From contig NZ_JAJJWI010000010.1 in assembly GCF_020907275.1 (NCBI RefSeq), positions 62,001-126,000 of the forward strand: a DNA stretch of 64,000 nt. The letters run 5' to 3'. Made by a program: the position numbers and the translations under genes. The notes beneath the pieces are model-generated. The model was not told where the DNA came from. It made no database searches and was given only the letters and a program-made list of their open reading frames with translations. Shown here one piece after another: positions 1 to 9,175 of the stretch. Each line of letters begins with the position of its first letter. Within the stretch, counting starts at the first letter, position 1. The stretch comes from Pontibacter silvestris. GTDB lineage: Bacteria; Bacteroidota; Bacteroidia; Cytophagales; Hymenobacteraceae.

Positions 1-423
1 AATGCCTGGCTCTGTATATGTGATTGTTAATTCTACGAAAGGAGGAATCTCACATGTTAGAGGAGTTTCTGTCTCTGCATGGAACAGGATTGTTACTTCC
101 TGTCCTTCTTTCATCAGGTCAGCGAAAGGAACCATTTTATCCTCCAGGGCAATCTGCTCAAAAGTATTCATATCCATAAAGTTATAGCCCAGGTCGTCTT
201 TATAGATGTACTGGTGCGGACGCTGCTCTACACGGGCTGTCGTAATTTTATGGCCTGCAGAAAAAGTGTTATCTATTACTTTTCCTGTTTTGATGTTTTT
301 CAATTTTGTACGGACGAAAGCAGGTCCCTTACCTGGCTTTACGTGCTGAAATTCTGTAACAACATATAAGTCGTTGTTGAACTCCATACATACTCCGTTT
401 TTAATATCAGCTGTGGTTGCCAT
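1..423 (-). CDS. efp: Elongation factor P, 3' end cut by window
   Basis: The reverse strand reads from an ATG at 423-421 without a stop to the window edge, giving the first 141 of about 188 expected residues. It starts MATTADIKNGVCMEFNNDLY and has the KOW-like N-terminal domain (about 1-65) followed by the start of the first OB domain. The loop PGKGPA puts a lysine at residue 32, matching the tip lysine that is modified in many EF-P proteins. EF-P binds between the ribosomal P and E sites and relieves stalling on polyproline stretches. The C-terminal OB domain lies outside the window. A good TAnnTTTG box sits about 70 bases upstream. The identification is secure; the type of lysine modification cannot be told from here. 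Confidence 0.95.
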   Translation of the reverse strand, partial: MATTADIKNGVCMEFNNDLYVVTEFQHVKPGKGPAFVRTKLKNIKTGKVIDNTFSAGHKITTARVEQRPHQYIYKDDLGYNFMDMNTFEQIALEDKMVPFADLMKEGQEVTILFHAETETPLTCEIPPFVELTITYTEPGI

Positions 424-875
424 ACAAACTATTTATAGCTTATTAGTAATATAATAAATGATAAAATCATACCTGTTTATTTACTCTTGCAAAGCAAAGT
501 TAGTTAATCTGCTGAAATTGTCGCTACAATAGCATGAGATTAACCTTTTATCTCCTCTGTCTTATATAAAAGGTATAGCCTTTTTGAACATTTCTTATAG
601 GTTTATTACTTCTTACTGAATCAGTTTAAAGTATCAACTTCAAACAAATATTTTTAATGGAACGGAAACAGAATGTTGTATTTCTAATGGCTGCTCTATA
701 GAATAAAGAGTTATGGCAGGATTAAATATACACATAAAATTGGTTTTATTATACTTTATGGTGCTAATCCTTTTTAAACTTTATCATAGTAACAGCTTCT
801 CAATATCAGAAGCTTTATAGATTTTGGTAACTAATCTGCTTAAAAGCTTTTAAGATAAGAGGCAGGCTGCTACTT
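424..875. other. Intergenic region between divergent efp and the receptor operon
   Basis: AT-rich DNA between divergently transcribed genes. Apart from the efp -7 box, no reading frame, RNA gene or strong hairpin was recognised. It presumably carries promoters for both directions. Confidence 0.5.
495..502 (-). promoter_or_regulatory. Bacteroidota-type -7 box upstream of efp
   Basis: The reverse strand reads TAACTTTG, an exact match to the Bacteroidota -7 consensus TAnnTTTG. It lies about 70 bases before the efp start codon. No convincing -33 TTTG was found at the usual spacing, so this is a plausible but unproven promoter. Confidence 0.45.
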
Positions 876-1274
876 TTGCTACACATTATTATATTCTTGA
901 AAAGAGCCGCTACCATATTGCTTCTGTTCGTAATGCTGCTACAGGTGTTCAGCAAAGTGATGATTGTGGTAGACTATCAGGCAAACAGAAACTATATTAT
1001 TGAATTTTTCTGCATTAACAAAAACAAACCTGAGCTGCACTGTAACGGTAAATGCTACTTAGCTAAAAAGCTAAAGAAAGCGGAGCAGGCAGAGAATAAA
1101 GCAGCAGACAGTAACCAGAAACAAAAGTTTGAGATAAACCTTTATTGCCAAGCTTTATTTCTGCTCCCATCAGTGTTGCCTGCTGTCCCGGATTCCTCTT
1201 TCCCCCCTTATCCTTTCAGCCATTCCAGTCAGGAAATGGTTTCTATTTTTCATCCACCTCAGTTTACTGTTTAA
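876..1274 (+). CDS. Small membrane protein with HCNGKC motif
   Basis: About 132 residues. An N-terminal hydrophobic helix (about 8-32) is followed by a motif FCINKNKPELHCNGKCYLAK (about 45-64) with three cysteines and a histidine, then a Lys/Glu-rich linker, a second hydrophobic patch and a C-terminal FHPPQF. I recognise this pattern from small Bacteroidota proteins encoded beside TonB-dependent receptors, but I know of no assigned function. The Cys/His cluster suggests metal binding or redox chemistry, which is inference. The frame opens at a TTG (876); another TTG at 894 is possible and the first ATG (933) would cut into the membrane helix, so the start is uncertain. It is followed after 112 bases by the receptor gene in the same direction. 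Confidence 0.75.
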   Translation: MLHIIIFLKRAATILLLFVMLLQVFSKVMIVVDYQANRNYIIEFFCINKNKPELHCNGKCYLAKKLKKAEQAENKAADSNQKQKFEINLYCQALFLLPSVLPAVPDSSFPPYPFSHSSQEMVSIFHPPQFTV

Positions 1275-1386
1275 TTCAAGACTTCAATGTTCCGTTTGTA
1301 AGCGGATTAAAAATGCTGCTGCACATGCTGGTTAGTTAGCCTGCTGCTTGTGCCTGTATGTTCTTTATTAAACTGTAAATCCAATA

Positions 1387-3678
1387 ATGCAAAAAATATT
1401 TTTTAGCATCGTGTTCTTCATGGTGCTGCATCACTGTGCCTGTGCTCAAATGGCAAGCAAAGGTACAGTTGTCGATGCTTTAACAAAGGAAGCACTGGCA
1501 GGCGTAAGTATACGGCTGGCGCATGCTCCGGAGCAGGGAACGCTTACTGCTTCAGATGGTAGCTTCTCCTTAACCTCGCAAACCGATTCAGACTCTGTTG
1601 TTGTCTCTTATATAGGTTATAAGTCTCTTAAGATGCCTGTAACTCCTGGTGTTCTGCTTGTTCAGTTACAGCCTGCAGTTAACCAATTGAACCAGGTAAT
1701 TGTGTCTGCCAGCCGGGAAGCACAAGTACGGACAGAAGCTCCCGTAGCTATTAGCGCTATCTCTAAACAGGTTATAAATGATACAAAAGCGGTTTCTCTT
1801 GATCAATTGTTGAATAAGGTAAGTGGCGTGTATATGGTTAATCTTGGGAATGAGCAGCACACAATGGCTATTCGGCAGCCCATAGGTTATAACAGTCTCT
1901 TTTTATACCTAGAAGATGGAATCCCGATCAGAACGACAGGTGACTTTAACCACAATGCGTTGATTGAGATAAACATGGCTGCCTTAAAAACCATAGAAGT
2001 AATAAGAGGCCCTTCTTCTTCTTTATATGGAAGTGAAGCCATTGGAGGAGCCATTAACTTTATTACACAGGCTTCATCACAGGTTCCTGTAGCCAGGCTA
2101 CAGGCAGAAATGAGCAATCAGGGGTACAAGCGCACTGATTTTAGCTACTCTGATACCTATGGCAAGCTTGGGGTTTATGTAGGAGGATACTATGCTGCCC
2201 AGCGTGATGGTTACATCAGCCACAGCGATTTTGATAAACTGGCCTTAACACTTAGAGCTGATTATCGCTTCAGTGAAAACAGTAAACTAGTTACTTCTGC
2301 TACACTCGTAGATTATCAAACAGAACAGACAGGCGGTATAGACAGTACTCACTTTTTCAATAAGGAATATTCCAGCCTGCATACCTTTACTTACCGAAAA
2401 GTAAAAGCTTTGCGCTTACGCACTACTTTAGAACACCAATGGAATGCTGCCAACAGCACGCAGACTACGCTGTTCCTGCGGAATAATGCCATTGCCCAGA
2501 ATCCTTTTTATGCGATAAAAAGTGTTGCTGGAAATCCATTAAAAGCAAGAGGAGAGATAAATGAAGATGCTTTTAGAAGTTATGGTCTGATAAGCCAGCA
2601 TAGAAAAGCTTTTTCATTTCTGGAAGCACAGCTAATAGGAGGGATAAGCTTGGATTATAGCCCCGCTACGTATAATGCCCGTTTCATAGATGTAGACCGA
2701 AACACCTCAGGTTTATATACAAGCTATACTGAAACAGATTCCCTGCTGACAAGCTATTCTGTTGATTTGCTTAACACTGCTGCTTACACACAATTTGAAA
2801 TTAACCCAACGGAAAGATTAAAAGTGGTAGCAGCGCTCCGCTACGACAGGTTAGACTATAACTTCAATAATAAACTCGCTCCCAGTGCTTTTACAGGTGC
2901 CCCTGACGAGAAGAACAACTTCGAGAACCTTACGCCAAAGGTAGGCCTTACCTATGACTTTGGCAGAAACAAGGGAACCTATGTGAACTATAGCGTTGGT
3001 TTTGCTCCCCCTCAAATCTCTGATCTTTACCGAGGTGTGAAGGTGCCGGTGCTGAAGCCCTCCAATTACACCAACTACGAAGCAGGCGGATGGCTCAGCT
3101 TTGCCCAAAGCCGGGGCTATCTGGATGTAAGTGTGTATCAGTTAGAGGGGAGAAATGAAATTATTTCTGTACGGTTGCCAGACGGCTCTTATCAAAACCA
3201 GAACGCAGGCAGAACAAATCACAGAGGTATTGAATACACCTTTAAATACGTGCCTGCTGAAACTATTGCGTTGCGCATTAGCGGAACCAATGTCCGCCAT
3301 TGGTTTAAGGATTATGAGTTGGAAGGTGCTGACTACGCCGGCAACGAAATGGCAACAGCACCTCGTTTTATGGGGAATGCCGAAATTACCTATAAACCTC
3401 TTTTTGCTAAAGGATTGCGCTTAAGTCTGGAATGGCAGCATATCGGCAGATATTACATGGATGCAGCTAACACAGAATATTATAATGGCTACGACTTACT
3501 TAATGCCCGCGCTGGTTATACCCTTCATGGAGTTGAACTGTGGGTGAATGCTACTAACGTAACTAATCAGCTTTATGCCACCACTGTTGACAAATACTCC
3601 TATGGCAAGAGTTATCGACAGGGTAATCCGCGCATCTTTAATGTCGGAGTAGGCTACACCTTTACCGGAAAGAAATAA
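1387..3678 (+). CDS. TonB-dependent outer-membrane receptor
   Basis: 763 residues. A signal peptide (1-21, ending CACAQ) precedes a carboxypeptidase-like regulatory domain (about 25-100, ending in the typical VVVSYIGYKS), then a TonB-box-like segment (QVIVSAS), a plug domain (about 110-225, with EVIRGPSSSLYGSEAIGGAI) and a 22-stranded barrel domain ending GVGYTFTGKK. Such receptors import large or scarce ligands across the outer membrane with energy from TonB/ExbBD. The ligand cannot be read from sequence. No SusD partner follows, so it is not a standard SusCD glycan system; the neighbours (HCNGKC protein upstream, CQCC propeller downstream) hint at a metal or metal complex. The gap to the downstream gene is 69 bases to its chosen start. 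Confidence 0.93.
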   Translation: MQKIFFSIVFFMVLHHCACAQMASKGTVVDALTKEALAGVSIRLAHAPEQGTLTASDGSFSLTSQTDSDSVVVSYIGYKSLKMPVTPGVLLVQLQPAVNQLNQVIVSASREAQVRTEAPVAISAISKQVINDTKAVSLDQLLNKVSGVYMVNLGNEQHTMAIRQPIGYNSLFLYLEDGIPIRTTGDFNHNALIEINMAALKTIEVIRGPSSSLYGSEAIGGAINFITQASSQVPVARLQAEMSNQGYKRTDFSYSDTYGKLGVYVGGYYAAQRDGYISHSDFDKLALTLRADYRFSENSKLVTSATLVDYQTEQTGGIDSTHFFNKEYSSLHTFTYRKVKALRLRTTLEHQWNAANSTQTTLFLRNNAIAQNPFYAIKSVAGNPLKARGEINEDAFRSYGLISQHRKAFSFLEAQLIGGISLDYSPATYNARFIDVDRNTSGLYTSYTETDSLLTSYSVDLLNTAAYTQFEINPTERLKVVAALRYDRLDYNFNNKLAPSAFTGAPDEKNNFENLTPKVGLTYDFGRNKGTYVNYSVGFAPPQISDLYRGVKVPVLKPSNYTNYEAGGWLSFAQSRGYLDVSVYQLEGRNEIISVRLPDGSYQNQNAGRTNHRGIEYTFKYVPAETIALRISGTNVRHWFKDYELEGADYAGNEMATAPRFMGNAEITYKPLFAKGLRLSLEWQHIGRYYMDAANTEYYNGYDLLNARAGYTLHGVELWVNATNVTNQLYATTVDKYSYGKSYRQGNPRIFNVGVGYTFTGKK

Positions 3679-3747
3679 CCTATTTATCTTTTTATGGAAT
3701 TGAAACACACTTTTTTCTCTCTTAACAAGAGTTCTTATAGCTTTAAT

Positions 3748-4980
3748 ATGCAAAAAATATCCGCAATACTTGTTTTTTTTCTTTTTGTGTTGACAGTAGG
3801 TTGCCAGACAAAGCCAGCAAAGCAGGAGCCTGTTGCTACAAAAATTTCTAACCCTGTTCAAAGTGGTATTTGCCCTTACCTAACGCATGATAAGGAGGGA
3901 AACATTGTGCTTTGTTGGGTGCAGGCACAGGATTCCACTGACTCGTACCTGCTGACTTATGCAGTCTCTAAAGATGGAGGTGAAACTTTTAAAGCCCCCA
4001 AAGCTATTCCGACAACCAAAGGTATTTATCCGCATGAGGAAAACCTTTCTAAAATCATTTTCAAAGACAATGGAGACATGATGGCTATGTTCGCTGTAAG
4101 TAACCCTAACCCGGAAAATAGTTATGCAGGTTTGGTCTTTTATACACAATCTTTTGATGGAGGCCAGAGTTGGTCTGAACCAAAGCAATTGGCTGAGAAT
4201 GCAGAAAACAGCATAGATGAGCGTTATTTTGACATGACGCTGCTGCCAAATGGTGAAATAGCCGCTATCTGGCTGGATTCCAGGAAGGAAACAGACAAAG
4301 AGGGTTCTTCTTTATATTATGCAAGCACCAGGGGCAGAGAGGGCTTTGTTAACGAAAAAGTAATTGATCAGCAACTTTGCCAATGCTGCCGCACAGCTTT
4401 ATATGTGGACGAGGCTGGTAAGCTACATGCTGCTTATAGGGGCATCTTAAATGACAGCATTCGGGATATGATGCACTTGGTATCGTCAGACAATGGGCAA
4501 AGCTTTTCTAAGCCAGAGCGCATTAGTGCCGACAACTGGGCTATTGACGGTTGCCCGCACACAGGGCCTACCATGACATCAAACAGCATGGGAATGCACT
4601 TTGCCTGGTATACTATGGGAGGTGGAAGTGGTGTTTTTTACAGTCATCTGGAAAACGGAAAAAGCTTTTCCCCCAGAGAAACTGTAAGCAACCTTCCATC
4701 CGCCAAGCACCCTCAGATTGCCAGTTACGGGAATGGGGATTTAGCTATTGTATGGGATGAGCGGGTGCAGCGAGGGAGCTCTTACTATAACTGGATCGGC
4801 CTGCAACTAAGGAATAAAGAAGGAAAGCAAGTACGTAGTAGCCATCTTACACCAGATTCTCTTATCGCTACTCATCCGGTTATAATGCCTGTGGATGCAG
4901 GTAATTTGATTATAGCTTATACAATTAAAGAAAAAGATAAAAGCGGAGTCTGGTACCAGCGGATTTCTTTACAGGAATAA
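3748..4980 (+). CDS. Sialidase/BNR-like beta-propeller lipoprotein
   Basis: 410 residues from the chosen ATG at 3748; an upstream in-frame ATG at 3694 would put 18 polar residues before the signal peptide and is less likely. MQKISAILVFFLFVLTVGC is a lipoprotein signal with the lipidated Cys at about 19. The body has repeated Asp-box-like strands such as SKDGGETF, SFDGGQSW and SSDNGQSF, typical of BNR/sialidase-fold propellers. The RIP-box arginines expected of true sialidases were not evident. A CQCC cluster (QLCQCCRTALY, about residues 210-220) is unusual for a sialidase and could bind metal or form disulfides. It lies 69 bases after the TonB receptor, so it is probably a surface or periplasmic partner in the same operon. 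Glycan cleavage should not be assumed. Confidence 0.8.
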   Translation: MQKISAILVFFLFVLTVGCQTKPAKQEPVATKISNPVQSGICPYLTHDKEGNIVLCWVQAQDSTDSYLLTYAVSKDGGETFKAPKAIPTTKGIYPHEENLSKIIFKDNGDMMAMFAVSNPNPENSYAGLVFYTQSFDGGQSWSEPKQLAENAENSIDERYFDMTLLPNGEIAAIWLDSRKETDKEGSSLYYASTRGREGFVNEKVIDQQLCQCCRTALYVDEAGKLHAAYRGILNDSIRDMMHLVSSDNGQSFSKPERISADNWAIDGCPHTGPTMTSNSMGMHFAWYTMGGGSGVFYSHLENGKSFSPRETVSNLPSAKHPQIASYGNGDLAIVWDERVQRGSSYYNWIGLQLRNKEGKQVRSSHLTPDSLIATHPVIMPVDAGNLIIAYTIKEKDKSGVWYQRISLQE

Positions 4981-5167
4981 GTGTTCTAAGGGTACCGAAG
5001 CACAGAGGTTTTTAAACTTTATAGCCGCTTTATAGTGTGGCTTCATGAATTCATTTGCTATAACAGGTGTTAGCATGTACAGTTAAGCGTTACACATGCT
5101 TTATGTCTGTTTTTAACGAAGCTGTCAAACACAAACTGGTGATCTATTATCCCGCGAATAAGAGTAG

Positions 5168-5195
5168 TTGTGTAAAGTTTGTACTTTTACCTTTA
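5168..5195 (+). promoter_or_regulatory. Possible promoter of the M16 peptidase gene
   Basis: A TTG at 5168 and TACCTTTA at 5188-5195 approximate the -33 TTG and -7 TAnnTTTG elements of Bacteroidota with a 17-base spacer. One position of the -7 box deviates. It lies 23 bases before the start codon. Confidence 0.3.
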
Positions 5196-5217
5196 GCAAT
5201 AGAACAAGTTAACTTAT

Positions 5218-8136
5218 ATGTTGCATAAAATAAAATTAACACTTATGGCCTGTGCCGTAGCGGCTGCATTGCCACTACAGTTACAGGCACAAAAAGCTGC
5301 TTCTAAAACGAAGCTGGTAGAGAAAGTGGCAAAAAAAGGCAATGAACTGGTTATCCCTTTCCAAAAATATATGTTACCAAACGGATTGACCGTGGTAGTG
5401 CACGAGGATCATTCAGACCCTATGGTGCATGTGGATATGACGTACCATGTTGGTTCCGCCCGGGAAGAAATTGGTAAATCAGGTTTTGCGCACTTCTTTG
5501 AGCACATGATGTTTGAAGGCTCTACAAACGTACCAGAGGGGGCTATAGATAAAATAATAGTAGGAGCAGGAGGTACTGTACCTAATGGATCTACAAACCG
5601 TGACCGCACAAATTACTATGAAACCGTTCCGAGCAACATGCTGGAAACAGCTCTCTGGGTAGAAGCTGACAGAATGGGCTTTTTACTTGATGCTGTTACA
5701 CAGAAGAAGTTCGAAATACAGCGGGAAACAGTAAAGAATGAACGAGGCCAGAGCTACGACAACCGCCCCTATGGTCTGGCCTCTGAAAAAATAGCGGAGG
5801 CTTTATATCCTTATGGTCATCCCTATTCCTGGACTACTATTGGGTATATCGAAGACCTGAACCGCGGAAATGTAGAAGACTTAAAGAAATTCTTTCTGCG
5901 TTGGTACGGTCCTAACAATGCTACCTTAACGGTGGGAGGCGATATAAAACCACAGGAGGTAGTAAAACTGGCAGAGAAATACTTTGGTACTATACCGCGT
6001 GTACCTGGAGTAGAAAAGATGGAGCTGCCTGCTATTGTTCTACCTAATGACCGTTACATTTCATATGAGGATAATATCCGTTTACCGATGCTGCAGATGG
6101 TGTATCCTTCTGTACCGGCATACCATCCAGATGAGGTCGCTTTGGATTGCTTATCGGAGATATTGGGTGGCGGAAAGAACGCTATCCTGTACCAGAACCT
6201 GGTGAAGACGCAGAAAGCAAACACTGCCAGAGCCAGTAACTACAGTGCAGAACTGGCAGGGCAATTCGCTGTTACTGTCTTGACTTTCCCGGACCAGACG
6301 CTTGCTGATATGGAAAAGCAGGTGCGGGAGTCTTTTGCTGAGTTTGAGAAGAATGGCGTGACGGATGATGCCCTGGCCCGTTTTAAATCTTCTTACGAAG
6401 CAAACCTGATAAACAGGCTTTCCAGTGTGGCAGGTAAAACTTCCCAGTTGGCCGCGCACCAAACATTTACAGGAGAGCCGAACCAGCTACCAAAAGAGTT
6501 AAAGGCAATACAGGCCTTGACCAAAGCGGATGTGATGCGCGTGTACAACCAGTATATTAAAGGCAAACATGCTGTTATCTTGAGTGTAGTGCCCAAAGGC
6601 CAGCCTGATGCCGTGGCCAAAGCTGATAATTTCAAAATAGATAAGAGTGGCTACCAGGCTCCTGAAGACCAGTATGCACGTCTTACTTATGTGAAAGCCA
6701 AAGATAATTTCGACCGAAGCAAACAACCTCCCCTGGGGCCTAACCCAGTGGTAACAGTACCGCCTTTCTGGACCGACAAGCTGCATAATGGCATTAAAGT
6801 GATTGGTACGAAAAATAGTGAAGTGCCAACCGTAACCTTGTTATTCTCAATCAGAAGGGGACATAAACTGGAAGCCAAAGACCCTTCTAAAGCTGGTATT
6901 GCATCATTAACGGCTGAAATGCTTAACGAGGCCTCTGAAAATTATACTTCAGAGGAGATCAGTAATCAGCTGGAGAAGTTAGGTAGCTCCATCTCTTTTG
7001 ATAGTGATGAAGATGAAATGACTGTTTCTGTACAGTCGCTGGTGAAGAACCTGAATGCTACGCTGGAGCTTTTAGAGGAGCGTATGTTGCACCCTCGCTT
7101 TGCCCAGGAAGACTTTGACCGTTTGAAAAAGCAGCGTTTAGAAGCTATTGCTAACCAAAGCACGCAGCCAACAGTTATTGCCAATAATGTTTATAATAAG
7201 CTGCTCTATGGTGAGGGGAATATTATGGCCGTGCCGGAAGTAGGAACTACTGCCAGTGTCAGCCATATTACCTTAGATGATGTGAAGAAGTTTTATGCTG
7301 CTAATTTCTCGCCGTCTGTAACCAGTTTAGTGGTGGTGGGAGATACGGAGCAAAGCGAAATTTTACCGAAACTATCTTTCCTGGATAAATGGTCTCAGAA
7401 GCCTGTAGAAATTCCGGCTAATACTACCTTTGCTACCATCGATAAAACCAAGATATATTTAGTAGACAAAGAGAATGCTGCACAAACTGAAATAAGGATT
7501 GGCTATATGGCTTTGCCTTATGACGTTACAGGTAATTATTACAAAGCTGGCTTGATGAACTTTATATTAGGAGGAGATTTTAGCAGCCGTATCAATCAAA
7601 ACCTGCGCGAAGGTAAGGGCTATACCTATGGTGCCCGCTCTGGCTTCTCCGGTTCTGAAACAGTTGGTCCGTTTACAGCTGCTGCAGGTGTGCGTGCCAA
7701 TGCATCAGACAGCTCAGTGGTGGAGTTTATGAAGGAGATTAAGCTGATGAAAGAAAAAGGCATTTCTGACGAAGAACTGGCTTACCTGAAGACGGCTATC
7801 GGGCAGAGCTATGCCCGTAAGTATGAAACCTCTTTTCAGAAAGCTTCTTTCCTGAACAACCTGCTGCGTTATAACCTGGATAAAGATTATCTAAAAAAAC
7901 AGAATGAGATTCTTCAGCATATAACCAAAGAAGAACTTAATGCTATAGCTAAAAAGTACCTGCCAACAGATAAAATGAACATTGTGTTGGTTGGAGATAA
8001 AGCAACCATAAAACCAGGTTTAGAAAAGCTTGGTTATGACTTAGTGGAGCTGGATGCTGAGGGCAACATGCTTGTGACAAGTGCAGAGTCTAATGCATCA
8101 CAGGTAAAAGAGCCAGCTAAAGCAGTTAAGAAATAA
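5218..8136 (+). CDS. M16 family zinc metallopeptidase (two-lobed)
   Basis: 972 residues. A signal peptide (1-25, ending QLQAQ) suggests a periplasmic or envelope enzyme. The N-terminal half carries the inverted zinc motif HXXEH as HFFEH at residues 92-96, plus the downstream helix TVKNERGQSYDNRP that supplies the third zinc ligand glutamate. The second half (from about 520) is a catalytically silent M16 copy with the C-terminal-lobe signature NLREGKGYTYGARS. The length matches Bacteroidota pitrilysin-like proteins that carry both lobes in one chain. The family degrades unfolded or short peptides in a closed chamber. A perfect hairpin terminator follows at 8161, and the gene appears monocistronic. 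Confidence 0.92.
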   Translation: MLHKIKLTLMACAVAAALPLQLQAQKAASKTKLVEKVAKKGNELVIPFQKYMLPNGLTVVVHEDHSDPMVHVDMTYHVGSAREEIGKSGFAHFFEHMMFEGSTNVPEGAIDKIIVGAGGTVPNGSTNRDRTNYYETVPSNMLETALWVEADRMGFLLDAVTQKKFEIQRETVKNERGQSYDNRPYGLASEKIAEALYPYGHPYSWTTIGYIEDLNRGNVEDLKKFFLRWYGPNNATLTVGGDIKPQEVVKLAEKYFGTIPRVPGVEKMELPAIVLPNDRYISYEDNIRLPMLQMVYPSVPAYHPDEVALDCLSEILGGGKNAILYQNLVKTQKANTARASNYSAELAGQFAVTVLTFPDQTLADMEKQVRESFAEFEKNGVTDDALARFKSSYEANLINRLSSVAGKTSQLAAHQTFTGEPNQLPKELKAIQALTKADVMRVYNQYIKGKHAVILSVVPKGQPDAVAKADNFKIDKSGYQAPEDQYARLTYVKAKDNFDRSKQPPLGPNPVVTVPPFWTDKLHNGIKVIGTKNSEVPTVTLLFSIRRGHKLEAKDPSKAGIASLTAEMLNEASENYTSEEISNQLEKLGSSISFDSDEDEMTVSVQSLVKNLNATLELLEERMLHPRFAQEDFDRLKKQRLEAIANQSTQPTVIANNVYNKLLYGEGNIMAVPEVGTTASVSHITLDDVKKFYAANFSPSVTSLVVVGDTEQSEILPKLSFLDKWSQKPVEIPANTTFATIDKTKIYLVDKENAAQTEIRIGYMALPYDVTGNYYKAGLMNFILGGDFSSRINQNLREGKGYTYGARSGFSGSETVGPFTAAAGVRANASDSSVVEFMKEIKLMKEKGISDEELAYLKTAIGQSYARKYETSFQKASFLNNLLRYNLDKDYLKKQNEILQHITKEELNAIAKKYLPTDKMNIVLVGDKATIKPGLEKLGYDLVELDAEGNMLVTSAESNASQVKEPAKAVKK

Positions 8137-8160
8137 AGTTCTATTTGCTATAAAGTTTGT

Positions 8161-8201
8161 AAACAAAAGAGGCTGCCTTATTAAGGCAGCCTCTTTTGTT
8201 T
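8161..8201 (+). terminator. Rho-independent terminator after M16 gene
   Basis: A perfect 19-base stem (8161-8179 with 8183-8201) with a 3-base loop and A-run/T-run flanks, 24 bases after the M16 stop codon. The symmetry would let it act on both strands. Confidence 0.9.
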
Positions 8202-8647
8202 ACTGAAGAAGATCAAAACTATTTACAGCCTCAGCTAATGTGACCTTATGAAACAAACTCTGCTAGGATAACTTTAATAGTTGTCAGACCCTCAAAAGGT
8301 AATTAAAGTAATAAATATAATTTAACTACTTTGGCTTAAGCTAGAATTTCCTTCCCTTTTAACTCTTCATCCCCTCTTCTCAGGTAGATAGAGTACTGTA
8401 AAAATCAACAGCTATAAAAACAACAGTCTCTCTGTTAACATATATTTCTAAGCCTGCGTAAGACTCAAGGAATACTAGATCTTGCTGATAAAGTTCAACT
8501 GATTTAGCTGCTTAAGTACAAAGCTTTTAAAATAGGTATTTGTAAAGATGCAGATTTAGTAGGACCGCTCAATGTAAAGTACAGCTATCAAAGCTCCATG
8601 GCCAGAGCTACTCACTTTTATCTTCAAAACCATTTGAACCAGCTAAC
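8202..8647. other. Gene-free region upstream of the pao genes
   Basis: AT-rich sequence with no recognisable gene or RNA. It must contain the promoter of the molybdenum-hydroxylase operon, but no clear TAnnTTTG box was found close to 8648, and no molybdenum-cofactor riboswitch was recognised. Confidence 0.45.
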
Positions 8648-9175
8648 ATGAAAGACAAACCACAAAATGAAACTGCTGAAAAACACACGCCATTTTTACC
8701 TCCTAAAAACACTATTACGCTCACCATCAATGGTGTGGAACATCGTTTAGAAGTTGCTCCCTGGACATCTTTACTCGATTTATTACGGGAGCATCTGGAC
8801 CTCACTGGCACAAAGAAAGGATGTGACCACGGACAATGTGGGGCCTGCACGGTTCTTCTCAACGGCAAGCGAATTAATTCCTGCCTGACGTTGGCTGTTA
8901 TGAAAGATGGCTCTGAAGTTACGACCATTGAGGGACTGGCAAAAGATGGCGAGCTTCACCCGGTGCAACAAGCTTTTATAGACCATGATGCTTTCCAGTG
9001 CGGGTACTGCACACCAGGACAAATTTGCTCTACAATCGGACTGGTAAATGAAGGCAAAGCCAAAACACTGGACGATATCCGCGATCTGATGAGTGGCAAT
9101 ATCTGCCGCTGTGGAGCTTATAATAATATTGTAAAGGTAGTTCAGGAAGCATTAGAAAGGAGCCAGGCACAATGA
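8648..9175 (+). CDS. paoA: Aldehyde oxidoreductase 2Fe-2S subunit (PaoA/YagT-like)
   Basis: 175 residues. It is the iron-sulfur subunit of a xanthine-oxidase-family molybdoenzyme: a plant-type ferredoxin domain with Cys 59, 64, 67 and 79 (KKGCDHGQCGAC) and a helical second domain with Cys 118, 121, 153 and 155 (QCGYCTPGQ, CRCGAY). These hold two [2Fe-2S] clusters that pass electrons from molybdenum to FAD. It resembles E. coli PaoA, but the N-terminus (MKDKPQNETAEKHTPFLPPK) has no twin-arginine signal, whereas E. coli PaoA is Tat-exported. The complex is therefore predicted to be cytoplasmic unless another subunit carries the signal, and none does. Its last four bases overlap the next gene. 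Confidence 0.93.
   Translation: MKDKPQNETAEKHTPFLPPKNTITLTINGVEHRLEVAPWTSLLDLLREHLDLTGTKKGCDHGQCGACTVLLNGKRINSCLTLAVMKDGSEVTTIEGLAKDGELHPVQQAFIDHDAFQCGYCTPGQICSTIGLVNEGKAKTLDDIRDLMSGNICRCGAYNNIVKVVQEALERSQAQ

Noticed and set aside
79..369. Open frames on the forward strand at the left edge
   Set aside because: They are antisense to the conserved efp reading frame and show no protein-like features.
3694..3747. Upstream start of the propeller lipoprotein
   Set aside because: It would put 18 polar residues before a clean lipoprotein signal.
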